Assembly (NCBI GenBank): GCA_018374355.1
Contig: JAHAFI010000005.1
Span: 61,684-125,683 of the forward strand
Direction: 5' to 3'
DNA from: Clostridiales bacterium
GTDB lineage: Bacteria; Bacillota; Clostridia; Lachnospirales; Lachnospiraceae
Length of the DNA: 64,000 bases
Shown here in pieces: positions 31,784-40,297 of the stretch (position 1 is the first letter of the stretch; each line of letters starts with the position of its first letter). Under the pieces are notes generated by a model. The model made no database searches. It worked only from the letters and a program-made list of their open reading frames with translations, and had not been told where the DNA came from. The position numbers and the translations under genes are program-made.

Positions 31784-32776
31784 CTAGCCGAGGGATATTT
31801 TATCAATCTGCTCCAGTTCTTCCCGGGTAAAGTCCGTATTTTTTACCGCCCGGATATTATCCAGCAGCTGGGAAGGTTTGGATGCCCCCACCAGAACACT
31901 GGTTACGATTCCATCGCGGAGTATCCAGCTTAATGCCATTTCCGCTAAGGTCTGACCACGTTTTTGTGCGATCCCGTTCAGCTCGCGGATCTGGTTCAGA
32001 CGTTCTTCCGTCAGTGATGACTCCTGCAGGAAACGCCCGTCTGTTTTGATCCGGCTGTCTTCCGGGATGCCGTGAAGATAGCGGTCTGTCAGCATTCCCT
32101 GAGCCAGCGGACTGAAGGCAATGATACCTTTTTTCAGCTTCGCTGAGGTTTCTTTTAATCCGTTCTGTTCCACTGTTCTGTTGAAAATAGAATAACAATT
32201 CTGGTTAATAATGAATGGACACCGCAGTTCTTTAAGAATCGCTTCCGCCTGCTCCAGTGTTTTTCCATCATAATTGGAAAGACCTACATACAGGGCTTTT
32301 CCGCTGGCGACAGTCTGCGCAAGAGCTCCCATGGTTTCTTCCAGCGGAGTTTCAGGATCCATCCGGTGATGATAGAAAATATCCACATATTCAAGCCCCA
32401 TGCGCTGTAAGCTCTGGTCAAGGCTTGCAAGCAGATATTTGCGGCTTCCCCCGTCTCCGTAAGGGCCGTCCCACATCTCATACCCTGCTTTAGTGCTGAT
32501 AATCAGTTCATCACGCCACGCTGCAAAATTTTCTTTCAGAATCAGTCCCAAATTTTTTTCAGCGCTGCCCGGATTTGGGCCGTAGTTATTCGCCAGATCA
32601 AAATGAGTAATTCCGTTATCGAACGCCGTGAAACACAACTGTTTCATATTTTCATAATTTGCAGTGTCCCCAAAATTGTGCCAGAATCCCAGAGAGACTG
32701 CCGGCAGCTTCAGACCGCTGTTTCCGCAGCGGTGGTAGGGCATAGACTGGTAACGTGTTTTTGATGGCTGATACAT
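31784..32776 (-). CDS. Aldo/keto reductase, L-glyceraldehyde 3-phosphate reductase type (YghZ-like)
   Basis: A 330-residue NADPH-dependent reductase. Landmarks of the YghZ branch are present: YHRCGNSGLKLPAVSLGFWH, FDLANNYGPNPGSAE (Asp/Tyr catalytic pair), ISTKAGYEMWDGPYGDGGS (Lys), the DIFYHHRMD active-site His, YVGLSNY and SPLAQGMLTDRYLHG, and VLVGASKPSQL at the C-terminus. YghZ relatives reduce methylglyoxal and L-glyceraldehyde 3-phosphate. A short MerR-like gene lies 34 bases upstream on the same strand, so it could be a regulator of this gene. The RBS is GGAGG. Confidence 0.92.
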   Translation of the reverse strand: MYQPSKTRYQSMPYHRCGNSGLKLPAVSLGFWHNFGDTANYENMKQLCFTAFDNGITHFDLANNYGPNPGSAEKNLGLILKENFAAWRDELIISTKAGYEMWDGPYGDGGSRKYLLASLDQSLQRMGLEYVDIFYHHRMDPETPLEETMGALAQTVASGKALYVGLSNYDGKTLEQAEAILKELRCPFIINQNCYSIFNRTVEQNGLKETSAKLKKGIIAFSPLAQGMLTDRYLHGIPEDSRIKTDGRFLQESSLTEERLNQIRELNGIAQKRGQTLAEMALSWILRDGIVTSVLVGASKPSQLLDNIRAVKNTDFTREELEQIDKISLG

Positions 32777-32810
32777 AATTCTTTCCTCCTGAATGGTTAT
32801 TTTTCTATTG

Positions 32811-33062
32811 CTACAAATACTTTTTCACTTCCGGTACGGATTTTCCCGCTTCTCTTAAACTGCGGATCAGGGCAACTCTTTCCACAGCTTCTTCTCTTTT
32901 ATAGCGTCTGGTCAGATTGGCTTCCTCCTGTTCAAAGGGCAGCATTCCTTCCTCCGTATAGTGTTTGAGGGTACTGTAACGGCAGCCCGTCAATCTGGCC
33001 AGTTCGCCGATGGACACGTATTCGGAAGCAAGAATCTTTTCCATACTTCTCTGTCTCGCCAT
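32811..33062 (-). CDS. MerR-type DNA-binding domain protein, 83 residues
   Basis: Contains only the MerR winged-HTH: EYVSIGELARLTGCRYSTLK, then HYTEEGMLPF, ending with VERVALIRSLREAGKSVPEV. There is no dimerisation coiled coil or effector domain, so it is much shorter than usual MerR proteins (about 120 or more). It may be a truncated gene or a natural mini-regulator. AGGAGG precedes the ATG by 6 bases. Target: probably the downstream aldo/keto reductase and itself. Confidence 0.82.
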   Translation of the reverse strand: MARQRSMEKILASEYVSIGELARLTGCRYSTLKHYTEEGMLPFEQEEANLTRRYKREEAVERVALIRSLREAGKSVPEVKKYL

Positions 33063-33120
33063 ATAATGCCTCCTGTCCGTATATTTCTATGATACCAGAT
33101 TTCCAATCCCAATACCATTT

Positions 33121-34014
33121 TTATTTGTAAACCGGAAGCAATTTGGCCCCCTGAATCGGCAGTTTGCATACAACGGTTGTGGGAAATACCCGGTAAAAGG
33201 CATTGTCAATCTTCAAAAGTGTCTCTGAACCGCTTTTTACTTCTTCCACATAATGGCCTCTCTCTGAAAGAAACTCCATGATTGCCGCTCTGCGGCTTGC
33301 CACGTTGGTTCCTAAAACAACAAAATCTATGAAAATGGCCTGCCGTCTGTCCAAAAACGGGTACAGCATGTTGACCCCTTCCAGATACGGGTTTTTGAAA
33401 AGATTCTTCTTAAAATTCAGAAAATTACCCACAGCATTTTCCAGACTGCTGTGAAATTCCGCCTGATTCAGGATCCGGCAAAGCTCATCTTTTGCTGCCA
33501 GCTCCACCATCCGGTTCTCGATTATTTTCTGTTCCTCTACAGAAAACAGATCGTGCATACATCCGCTCTCTCGAAACAGCCATAGAAGACAAATGCATTC
33601 CCGGGTAAGTCCGCCTTCCTCCAAAACCTCCGCACGCACCTGCTCTACCAGTCCTGTGTATGTTTCCTGATCGCTGCGGTACGTTTTGAGATCCACTCCC
33701 GCCGTATAATAATTCATATCACTGGCAAGCAAATCCGGCGCTTCCTCCAGCACCCCTTCCGACATCAGTTCTTCCGCAATTTCCTTCTCCAGCATCTGCG
33801 CTTCTTTTTTCTTCTGCTTTCTGATGTCCTTTAAACCCTTCTCCAGCTTTTCTTCCAGCAGCAAGTCCTGTTCTCCGGCTGCCAGAAATTCTTCCAGAAT
33901 CTTTGCCGCCGCAACACCGCGAAGCACAGCACTTTTTGCCATGTTCATGTGCAGACTCTCCAGCCCGTCCAGACCGATCAATGCATACTGTTGTGACAAC
34001 GTATAATCCTTCAT
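33121..34014 (-). CDS. Hypothetical protein, 297 residues
   Basis: I do not recognise a named family. The N-terminal YTLSQQYALIGLDGLESLHM followed by helix AVLRGVAAAKILEEFL recalls the start of GPP34/Golgi phosphoprotein 3-like domains (weak resemblance). Then come a Lys/Glu-rich coiled stretch, EKLEKGLKDIRKQKKKEAQM, and the C-terminal VVLGTNVASRRAAIMEFLSE, with a basic tail. No membrane segment and no metal motif. The start is ATG 34014, with AGGAGG five bases before; an in-frame ATG at 34029 lacks an RBS. Function cannot be assigned. Confidence 0.65.
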   Translation of the reverse strand: MKDYTLSQQYALIGLDGLESLHMNMAKSAVLRGVAAAKILEEFLAAGEQDLLLEEKLEKGLKDIRKQKKKEAQMLEKEIAEELMSEGVLEEAPDLLASDMNYYTAGVDLKTYRSDQETYTGLVEQVRAEVLEEGGLTRECICLLWLFRESGCMHDLFSVEEQKIIENRMVELAAKDELCRILNQAEFHSSLENAVGNFLNFKKNLFKNPYLEGVNMLYPFLDRRQAIFIDFVVLGTNVASRRAAIMEFLSERGHYVEEVKSGSETLLKIDNAFYRVFPTTVVCKLPIQGAKLLPVYK

Positions 34015-34161
34015 ATCCGCCTCCTGCATCCATGATGCTTTTTTCTCTTTTTTACGCCCGGTTACTTACTACTTATCACTTACTACTTACGATTTAATTA
34101 TATGGCCTGCCTGTAAAAATGTCAATATATTTTACTGAAAACTTACGCTGCTAAGCAACAG

Positions 34162-34194
34162 TTCGTTACTGTTCACTCCGTTCACAGTAACGAA
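34162..34194. repeat. Boundary hairpin of the composite intergenic element, alone
   Basis: An 11-bp inverted repeat TTCGTTACTGT (34162-34172) / ACAGTAACGAA (34184-34194) around TCACTCCGTTC. The same loop sequence, GTTCACTCCGTTCACAG, forms the left end of the element at 25119. Here no second part follows, so it is a truncated copy. The stretch 34015-34312 has this hairpin, a short CTTACTA-type repeat run near 34060-34090, and the promoter below, and no gene. Confidence 0.7.
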
Positions 34195-34230
34195 TACTTA
34201 CGTTTTGTAAGATCCATCATGTTATTTTCA

Positions 34231-34259
34231 TTGAGGAACGAAAACAAATCTATTATAAT
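34231..34259 (+). promoter_or_regulatory. Promoter of the response regulator gene
   Basis: TTGAGG (34231-34236), 17 bases, TATAAT (34254-34259), 53 bases before the start codon. Confidence 0.7.
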
Positions 34260-34312
34260 AAAAAAGATCAGTCAAAAAATGAACGGATCATAACCAGAAA
34301 GGATTTTATTTT

Positions 34313-34978
34313 ATGAAACGTATTTTAATTGTAGATGACGATATCCATATCAGCGAGGCGCTTGATGATATTCTCGTAAAGGCCGGTTATCTGGTAGCTC
34401 ATGCTTATTCCGGCACAGAAGCCTTATATTTTCTTTCTTCCAATAAACCGGATTTGATACTATTAGATTTAATGTTACCGGGAATGAATGGCGAAGAAGT
34501 TCTGCCTCGAATAAAAGGTATTCCGGTTATCATTATGAGTGCAAAGGCAGACGTAAAAAATAAAGTGGCGCTTTTGCTTGGCGGCGCGGTAGATTATGTC
34601 ACAAAGCCATTTGATACCGATGAATTATTAGCCAGAATTACGGTCCAGCTTAGAAAAAACAGTAATTCCGGCAAAGAGACAATTTTGGAATTTAAAGATA
34701 TTAAAGTGGACACCGATACGCATCTGGTACAAATCGGAAAAGAAACTGTAAAGCTTACAAGAACGGAGTATGCAATACTGAAGCTTCTCATGCAGAATCC
34801 TACGCAGGTAATCACAAAATCCGTATTGCTTGACCGGATCAGCGAAGACACGCCCGACTGTATGGAAAATTCGCTGAGGGTACATATCAGTAATTTAAGA
34901 AAGAAGCTGCGTGATGTTTCCGGCAAAGAATATATTGAAGCAGTTTGGGGAATTGGGTTTAAAATGACGGAAGCTTAA
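34313..34978 (+). CDS. OmpR/PhoB-type response regulator
   Basis: A 221-residue two-domain regulator. Receiver domain (1-115): acidic pocket IVDDDIHI, phosphoacceptor Asp in DLILLDLMLPGMNG, Lys in YVTKPFDTDEL. C-terminal winged helix (125-221): LTRTEYAILKLLMQNP, SLRVHISNLRKKL. RBS AGAAAGGA lies 9 bases before ATG. It sits upstream of an ABC transporter and its histidine kinase; the order RR-ATPase-permease-HK is the one used for lantibiotic or bacitracin-type peptide sensing. The direct repeats at 34990 are its probable binding site. Confidence 0.95.
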   Translation: MKRILIVDDDIHISEALDDILVKAGYLVAHAYSGTEALYFLSSNKPDLILLDLMLPGMNGEEVLPRIKGIPVIIMSAKADVKNKVALLLGGAVDYVTKPFDTDELLARITVQLRKNSNSGKETILEFKDIKVDTDTHLVQIGKETVKLTRTEYAILKLLMQNPTQVITKSVLLDRISEDTPDCMENSLRVHISNLRKKLRDVSGKEYIEAVWGIGFKMTEA

Positions 34979-34989
34979 ATCTTGATTAT

Positions 34990-35037
34990 TTCTTAACACT
35001 TTTCTTAACAGCTTTCTTAACAGCTTTACACTAGAAT
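34990..35037 (+). promoter_or_regulatory. Activator-type promoter with three TTTCTTAACA direct repeats
   Basis: CTTAACA at 34992-34998, 35004-35010 and 35016-35022, spaced exactly 12 bases apart. The -10 TAGAAT is at 35032-35037, and the -35 position (35009-35014, CAGCTT) has no consensus and is covered by the repeats. This is what an OmpR-family activator site looks like. It lies between the response regulator and the ABC genes. Confidence 0.8.
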
Positions 35038-35068
35038 GAATTTATCAAAGAAAAGAGAGGTGTTATAT

Positions 35069-35983
35069 ATGGAATACATTTTAACAGCAAATGGTCTGAC
35101 TAAAAAGTATAAAAATACCAAAGCATTAAACAACTTTTCCATGCATGTTCCGAAAGGTTCGATCTATGGCTTTGTTGGAAAGAATGGCGCAGGAAAAACA
35201 ACATTAATCAGATTGGTGTGTGGTTTACAAAAAGCTACCGGAGGCGGCTATACCTTGTATGGAGTAAAAAGTAACGATCCAGCGATTTTAAAAGCCCGGC
35301 GAAAACTGGGAGCTGTTGTAGAAACCCCGTCCGTCTATCTTGATATGACTGCTGAGGAAAATTTAAAACAGCAGTGCTGCATAATTGGTTTACCGTCCTT
35401 TGACTGTATTTCTGAGCTTTTAAAGTTAGTAGGGCTTGAAAAGACCGGAAAGAAAAAAGTAAAAAACTTCTCATTGGGAATGAAGCAGCGATTAGGTATT
35501 GCCGTTGCTTTGGTTGGAAGTCCTGATTTGCTTATTTTAGATGAGCCGGTTAATGGACTTGACCCGCAGGGAATCATTGAAATGAGGGAACTCATTTTAA
35601 AGCTTAACCGGGAAAAACAAATTACCGTTATTATTTCAAGCCACATATTGGATGAATTATCACGGCTTGCAACGCATTATGGCTTCATTGATCAGGGAAG
35701 AATGGTTAAAGAGATAACTTCCAAAGAATTAGAGTCCGTATGTCAGAAATGCGTTCAGTTGGTTGTATCCGACGCGGAACCTCTTGCATTTGTGCTGGAT
35801 GAAATGAGTTTAAAATACGATATCTTATCAGAAAACAAGGTAAATGTGTACGGAGATGTTCCGATTTCAAAATTATCTATAGCACTTTCCAAAAGAAATT
35901 GTGAAATTTTAACAGTACATGATATTGATGAATCTTTAGAAAGCTATTATATCAATTTAGTCGGAGGCGGCAGATATGAATAA
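35069..35983 (+). CDS. ABC transporter ATP-binding protein, peptide-antibiotic immunity type
   Basis: A 304-residue ATPase of the BcrA/LanF-like class. Walker A FVGKNGAGKTTLIRLV, signature FSLGMKQRLGIAVAL, Walker B LLILDEPVNGLDPQG, switch His ISSHILDEL. Its C-terminal 80 residues form the extra domain usual in BcrA. The start is ATG 35069 after GAGAGG; an in-frame ATG at 35036 has no RBS. The stop overlaps the permease start by eight bases. Likely role: expulsion of a membrane-active peptide. Confidence 0.93.
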   Translation: MEYILTANGLTKKYKNTKALNNFSMHVPKGSIYGFVGKNGAGKTTLIRLVCGLQKATGGGYTLYGVKSNDPAILKARRKLGAVVETPSVYLDMTAEENLKQQCCIIGLPSFDCISELLKLVGLEKTGKKKVKNFSLGMKQRLGIAVALVGSPDLLILDEPVNGLDPQGIIEMRELILKLNREKQITVIISSHILDELSRLATHYGFIDQGRMVKEITSKELESVCQKCVQLVVSDAEPLAFVLDEMSLKYDILSENKVNVYGDVPISKLSIALSKRNCEILTVHDIDESLESYYINLVGGGRYE

Positions 35984-36767
35984 ATTATTGTATGCAAATT
36001 TTAAGCGTCTTTGGAAAAACAGATTGTTTTGGACCGGTATGATTTTTATGTTTTTAGCCGGTTCCGCTCTTGTCTTAAAACAGTATGAGCAGCACATAAA
36101 CTATGGGCATAAGGTAAAGCTGGAAAGTACATTTTTTGCTTATGCAATGATGATTGGTGTTGTAAGCGCCATTTTCTGTACCCTGTTTGCAGGCGTGGAA
36201 TATAGTGACGGAACTATGCGCAACAAAATAATTGCCGGACACAAAAGAACGGATATCTATTTCTCCAGCCTGATTGTAAACGGAGCGGCTTCTTTACTCT
36301 TATGCTGTTCCTATATATTGTCAAATATTATCTGGGGACTTCCACTCATCGGGTTTAAAAAAGCAGGACTTGAAACCATACTTATTTTACTGGCAGGCAG
36401 TATGATTACCGTGATTGCTCTTTGTTCTATTTTTACAATGGTAAGTCTTTTGGTTCATGGCAAGGCTCTCGCACCTGTGATTTGCATCGTCGGCATTTTC
36501 CTGTTGATTGCTTTTACAAATGAAGTTCAAAGAGTGTTAGACCAGCCTAAAGTTTGGTATGACGGTACTCCAAACATGGCTTATGTTGAGGGAGCAGAAA
36601 GAGAACGATTGGAATTTATATACAATGCTTTGCCGGCAGGACAGGAAATGCAATATGCCAGAATGGAAACGAAAAACATCGGAAAAATGTGTGCATATTC
36701 AACCGGTATGATTGTCCTTACAAGCGGGATTGGCAGTTTTATTTTCAAGAGAAAGGATATAAAATAA
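35976..36767 (+). CDS. ABC-2 permease, peptide-antibiotic immunity type
   Basis: A 263-residue membrane protein with six predicted segments: about 18-36, 55-77, 103-126, 134-156, 163-180 and 238-256. FAGVEYSDGTMRNKIIAGHK is the characteristic cytoplasmic segment of lantibiotic/BcrB-type permeases, just after the second segment. It has overlapping translation with the ATPase gene. A 12-base gap to the kinase gene follows. It forms, with the ATPase, an exporter that senses or removes a peptide. Confidence 0.9.
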   Translation: MNKLLYANFKRLWKNRLFWTGMIFMFLAGSALVLKQYEQHINYGHKVKLESTFFAYAMMIGVVSAIFCTLFAGVEYSDGTMRNKIIAGHKRTDIYFSSLIVNGAASLLLCCSYILSNIIWGLPLIGFKKAGLETILILLAGSMITVIALCSIFTMVSLLVHGKALAPVICIVGIFLLIAFTNEVQRVLDQPKVWYDGTPNMAYVEGAERERLEFIYNALPAGQEMQYARMETKNIGKMCAYSTGMIVLTSGIGSFIFKRKDIK

Positions 36768-36779
36768 AGGGAGTTGCAC

Positions 36780-37685
36780 ATGAAAGTTTGGATATGTTTG
36801 TTAGTAATAGTTGTTGTAATGATCATAATGATGTTATCCGTGAAAATATATTTGCTGCGAAAATCTGCAAGAGAAATTTCTGTGTCTTTTCGTGATAGAA
36901 TGACCAATGAAACAAATACATTAATAGACATATCCAGCCACGACAAATCTATGCTGGAGTTGGCGAACGAGGTAAATCAGCAGCTGGAAGAGCTTTATAA
37001 GCAGCGGCATCGTTTTTATCAGGGGAATCTGGAATTGACGGAAGCCATCACAAATATTTCCCACGATTTGCGCACTCCATTAACTGCCATTTGTGCATAT
37101 TTAGATTTACTGAAGCCGGAAGAAAAATCAGTTTTAGTAAATAAGTATTTGGATAAAATTGAAAATCGAACTGTTGCATTAAGACAGTTGACAGAGGAGC
37201 TTTTCCGTTATACCGTTGCTGCTTCTGATGTGGAAAATGTTTCTTTTGAAAATGTTGTAATAAATCGTGTTTTGGAAGAAAGTATTTCATCCTACTATGC
37301 AGTTATCAAAAGTGCCAAAATTGTTCCGTATATCGAAATACCGGATAAGAGTGTAGAATGTGTTCTCGATAAGAATTCTCTGTCCCGTATTTTTGAAAAT
37401 ATATTGAGTAATGCAGTTAAATATAGTGACGGAGATCTGAACATCACATTACAGGAAAATGGAAAAATTACTTTCTCAAATCACGCTTACCATTTGACAG
37501 AAACACAGGTTGCAAGGTTGTTTGACCGTTTCTACACAGTCAACACTGCACGGCAGTCTACGGGATTGGGACTTTCTATTGCCAAGCTGCTTGTGGAGAA
37601 GATGAACGGTACAATATTCGCCAGTTATGAAAATGATATCGTGACAATATGTGTTGATTTTTCAAAATTGCAGAATGAATACTGA
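36780..37685 (+). CDS. Sensor histidine kinase
   Basis: A 301-residue kinase with one N-terminal membrane segment (KVWICLLVIVVVMIIMML) and no large extracellular sensor domain, as in intramembrane-sensing kinases. Coiled region, then H-box ITNISHDLRTPLTAICAYL with the phospho-His, N-box ENILSNAVKYSDG and G-box GLGLSIAKLLV. The start is ATG 36780, after GGGAG; a TTG two codons earlier is less likely. It presumably depends on the ABC transporter for sensing and phosphorylates the regulator at 34313. Confidence 0.94.
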   Translation: MKVWICLLVIVVVMIIMMLSVKIYLLRKSAREISVSFRDRMTNETNTLIDISSHDKSMLELANEVNQQLEELYKQRHRFYQGNLELTEAITNISHDLRTPLTAICAYLDLLKPEEKSVLVNKYLDKIENRTVALRQLTEELFRYTVAASDVENVSFENVVINRVLEESISSYYAVIKSAKIVPYIEIPDKSVECVLDKNSLSRIFENILSNAVKYSDGDLNITLQENGKITFSNHAYHLTETQVARLFDRFYTVNTARQSTGLGLSIAKLLVEKMNGTIFASYENDIVTICVDFSKLQNEY

Positions 37686-37741
37686 TTTTCAGGGACAACA
37701 AGTGATATTATATAAAAAATGTTTTAAATCAGGAGTACAAA

Positions 37742-38275
37742 ATGAAAAACAAATCCACTTCCCTCCCCGGCGCTCTGCTGAAAATGGAGCGGCTTCGCCA
37801 AAATAAAGGACAGAAAGAGGTCTGCTTATGCCTGCCTGAATATGGAGGAAATGATGAAGTGCTATGCAAGGTGGAGGGGGATTTTTTTTTATCTCCATCA
37901 TAAAAAAGCACTGACCCTCATTCGCAGCGGCAGAAAAGAGCAGGCTGTTCTTTTCTTGAAAAATCCAAAAAATGTCTGCTCAAAAATCCGGATCACGACA
38001 GAACCGACTGGCTGAAATATGAGGAAGCTTGTTTTGAATGCCGGGAAGATTTTCTGGCTCAGCCGGAATACCTGAAATTGATGGAGGAATTAATCCGTGT
38101 ACTGGAAAAAGAATGCCATTTCGGTCATCTGTATTTTTACCGAGATATAATCACAGAAGCTTACGCCGCTCAGCGAAAATACAAACAGGCCATGGAATTT
38201 GAAAAGAAAATTTCCTCAAACATTGAAAAAAGAGCGTTTGAAGCCCACATGCCCCAGCAATATTTCTCAAAATAA
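37742..38275 (+). pseudogene. XRE-family regulator with C-terminal helical repeat region, inactivated
   Basis: The 5' part starts MKNKSTSLPGALLKMERLRQ, then NKGQKEVC, as in a family of Lachnospiraceae HTH regulators, but after about 25 codons the HTH recognition part is missing and the frame ends at TAA (37901-37903). Downstream, KALTLIRSGRKEQAV restarts in the same frame, and then a shift leads to the frame LKNPDHDRTDWLKYEEACFE, running to a stop at 38275 (ending HMPQQYFSK). So there is an internal deletion plus at least one frameshift. The tail (38078-38275) is open for 65 codons but is only the end of the old protein. It lies directly after the histidine kinase gene. Confidence 0.75.
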
Positions 38276-38332
38276 ACAGATTTACATTATTGGATGCAGA
38301 TTATAAAATAGAGCTCATAAGGGAGGTGCTCT

Positions 38333-39586
38333 ATGAAAAGAAACATGCAAAAAACTTTATGGACAAAGGATTTTACCTGTATTACAGCAGCTACGGTTCT
38401 GTCCGCCATCGGCGGTGAGGCCATGAATCTTCCGGTCAGCCTGCTGGTATTTGAAGAAACTCAGTCCACCTTTCTCTCAGCGCTGGTTATGGTCTGCGGA
38501 ATCCTGCCCGATGTACTTCTTCCGGTACTGGCTGCACCACTGATCGATAAAGGCGGAAAAAAGAAATGGATCGTGGGTCTGGATCTTCTTCTTGCTGTCA
38601 CTTACATCATCATGGGATTTATTGTGGGTGTAAGTGAATTTAATTATCTCTTGTATCTGGCATTTATTCTCATAGTGGGAACCATATCGGTCTTCTACCG
38701 TCTGGCTTACAATGCATGGTATCCGGATCTGATTCCGGAAGGAATGGAACAAAAAGGATTTTCCGTCAGCGCAACCATCTATCCGCTGGTCATCATTGTG
38801 ATGTCTCCAATCGCCGCAATTCTCTACGAAAATGTGAGTATGCGCCTTCTTTTCTGGATAGTAGCAGGGATTTCCCTTCTGTCCGTCTGCATTGAAAACC
38901 AAATTTGTGAGCAGTTCGTCAAAAAGGCCGAAGAAATTTACAGCTTTGCCGCATACTGCCGGGAGATCCGGGAAGGCTTTACTTATCTGAAAACGGAAAA
39001 AGGAGTCCGAAATATCTATTTGTATATGAGTGTAGCCAACGGAGGTTCAGAGGGAATGAATGTACTGACGCAGGCATTTTACCAGACCCAGCCATGGCTG
39101 AATGTGACCATGTTCGGATTTTTAAAGGGAGCTGAGATGATCGGAAGAACACTCAGCGGCATCTTCCAGTACCTGAAAGAGATTCCCGTAAAGAAACGGT
39201 ATGGATTTACAAAATCTGTTTACACCATTTATAGTCTCATGGATCTTCTTCTGCTGTTTCTTCCATACCCACTGATGCTGGTCAACCGCTTTGCCTGCGG
39301 TGCGTTGGGAACCTCCAGCGCTACAATCCGGGAAACAGCGGTGCAGTCCTACCTGCCGAAAAACATCCGTGCCAGAGTCAACGCTGTATTCAGTGTGCTT
39401 TATGCCATCGGTTCCGTTGGTTTCCAGCTTCTTGCCGGGTTACTGGGACAGGTCCTCTCTTATCGGATGGGGATGGTGCTGATCAGCGGAATCCAATTAC
39501 TCTGTATGCTTTTCCTTATTGTTTTGCCCAAAAACGAAAACCGTCCCATTTATGAGGCAACCCGGAAAACCGAACCGGAACAGTAA
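38333..39586 (+). CDS. Major facilitator superfamily transporter
   Basis: A 417-residue protein with about 12 hydrophobic segments. N-terminal LWTKDFTCITAATVLSAIGG is the usual opening of the multidrug-type MFS permeases that resemble macrolide exporter MefA-like proteins. No clear substrate motif; the loop between segments 2 and 3 has the DKGGKKKWIVGLDLL stretch in the motif-A position. GGGAGG lies 6 bases before the ATG. It is between the decayed XRE gene and a further XRE gene; the latter could regulate it. Confidence 0.88.
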   Translation: MKRNMQKTLWTKDFTCITAATVLSAIGGEAMNLPVSLLVFEETQSTFLSALVMVCGILPDVLLPVLAAPLIDKGGKKKWIVGLDLLLAVTYIIMGFIVGVSEFNYLLYLAFILIVGTISVFYRLAYNAWYPDLIPEGMEQKGFSVSATIYPLVIIVMSPIAAILYENVSMRLLFWIVAGISLLSVCIENQICEQFVKKAEEIYSFAAYCREIREGFTYLKTEKGVRNIYLYMSVANGGSEGMNVLTQAFYQTQPWLNVTMFGFLKGAEMIGRTLSGIFQYLKEIPVKKRYGFTKSVYTIYSLMDLLLLFLPYPLMLVNRFACGALGTSSATIRETAVQSYLPKNIRARVNAVFSVLYAIGSVGFQLLAGLLGQVLSYRMGMVLISGIQLLCMLFLIVLPKNENRPIYEATRKTEPEQ

Positions 39587-39694
39587 CCTTTCAGATATGT
39601 AAAATTAGCGTGCGGATCTGATAACTATTATTGGTAGATTTTTTCCCCTTCTCATACTAAAATCAGATTATCATAAAATTCAGGAGGTACCCCA

Positions 39695-40147
39695 ATGAAT
39701 CTGGGTAATTGTTTATTTCACGCAAGAAAAAAATCCGGGCTTTCACAGGAAGCGGTTGCCGAAAAGCTGGGAGTGAGCAGACAGACTGTTTCGAAGTGGG
39801 AAACCGACGAAACGGTTCCTGATATTCGTCAGTCAAAAAAGATGGCTGTGCTTTACCACATGTCTTTAGACGAACTGATTGATTTTGATATTGATTTGAA
39901 AGAAATTCAGGATGTCATTGACAGAACAAGTGAAGAAGCCACAGAAAACATCGACTGGACAAATGCTTGGGGGAAAAAGTATCCCATTCTTCTTAACTAT
40001 CAGAAAGAAGTAAATATTCCCAATTATGCTCACAGAATCGCAGTCATGCTGGAGGAGCTAAAGCAGGAATATCATTTCAACGAACTGGATGCCATGCTGG
40101 TTCTGAAGGATATCCTTTATCAGGTCTGGAAAAACCGCAAAAAATGA
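39695..40147 (+). CDS. XRE-family transcriptional regulator
   Basis: A 150-residue protein. Residues 5-65 are the HTH: KSGLSQEAVAEKLGVSRQTV, SKWETDETVPDI, SLDELIDFDIDL. The C-terminal 80 residues are helical and unassigned; they contain two Trp and a KYPILLNYQKEVNI segment. This is a common class of stand-alone Lachnospiraceae regulators. AGGAGG lies 7 bases before ATG. Its target is not visible. Confidence 0.9.
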   Translation: MNLGNCLFHARKKSGLSQEAVAEKLGVSRQTVSKWETDETVPDIRQSKKMAVLYHMSLDELIDFDIDLKEIQDVIDRTSEEATENIDWTNAWGKKYPILLNYQKEVNIPNYAHRIAVMLEELKQEYHFNELDAMLVLKDILYQVWKNRKK

Positions 40148-40206
40148 AAACGGCAGTAATTCCCCCGGCCTGCTGATTTTTCTGTGATAATACAGGCACT
40201 TCTAAC

Positions 40207-40274
40207 GAAAATAAGAATCTCCCAAAGAATATCAGGTATGCAAAACCTTGATTTCCCGGGAGATTCTTATTTTC
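40207..40274. terminator. Long perfect hairpin between convergent genes
   Basis: GAAAATAAGAATCTCCC (40207-40223) is perfectly complementary to GGGAGATTCTTATTTTC (40258-40274), 17 bp, with a 34-base loop. It has T-rich flanks on both sides, and so can serve both the XRE gene and the KDG kinase gene. Confidence 0.75.
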
Positions 40275-40297
40275 TTTGCTGTTCACATTTTTCTCAT

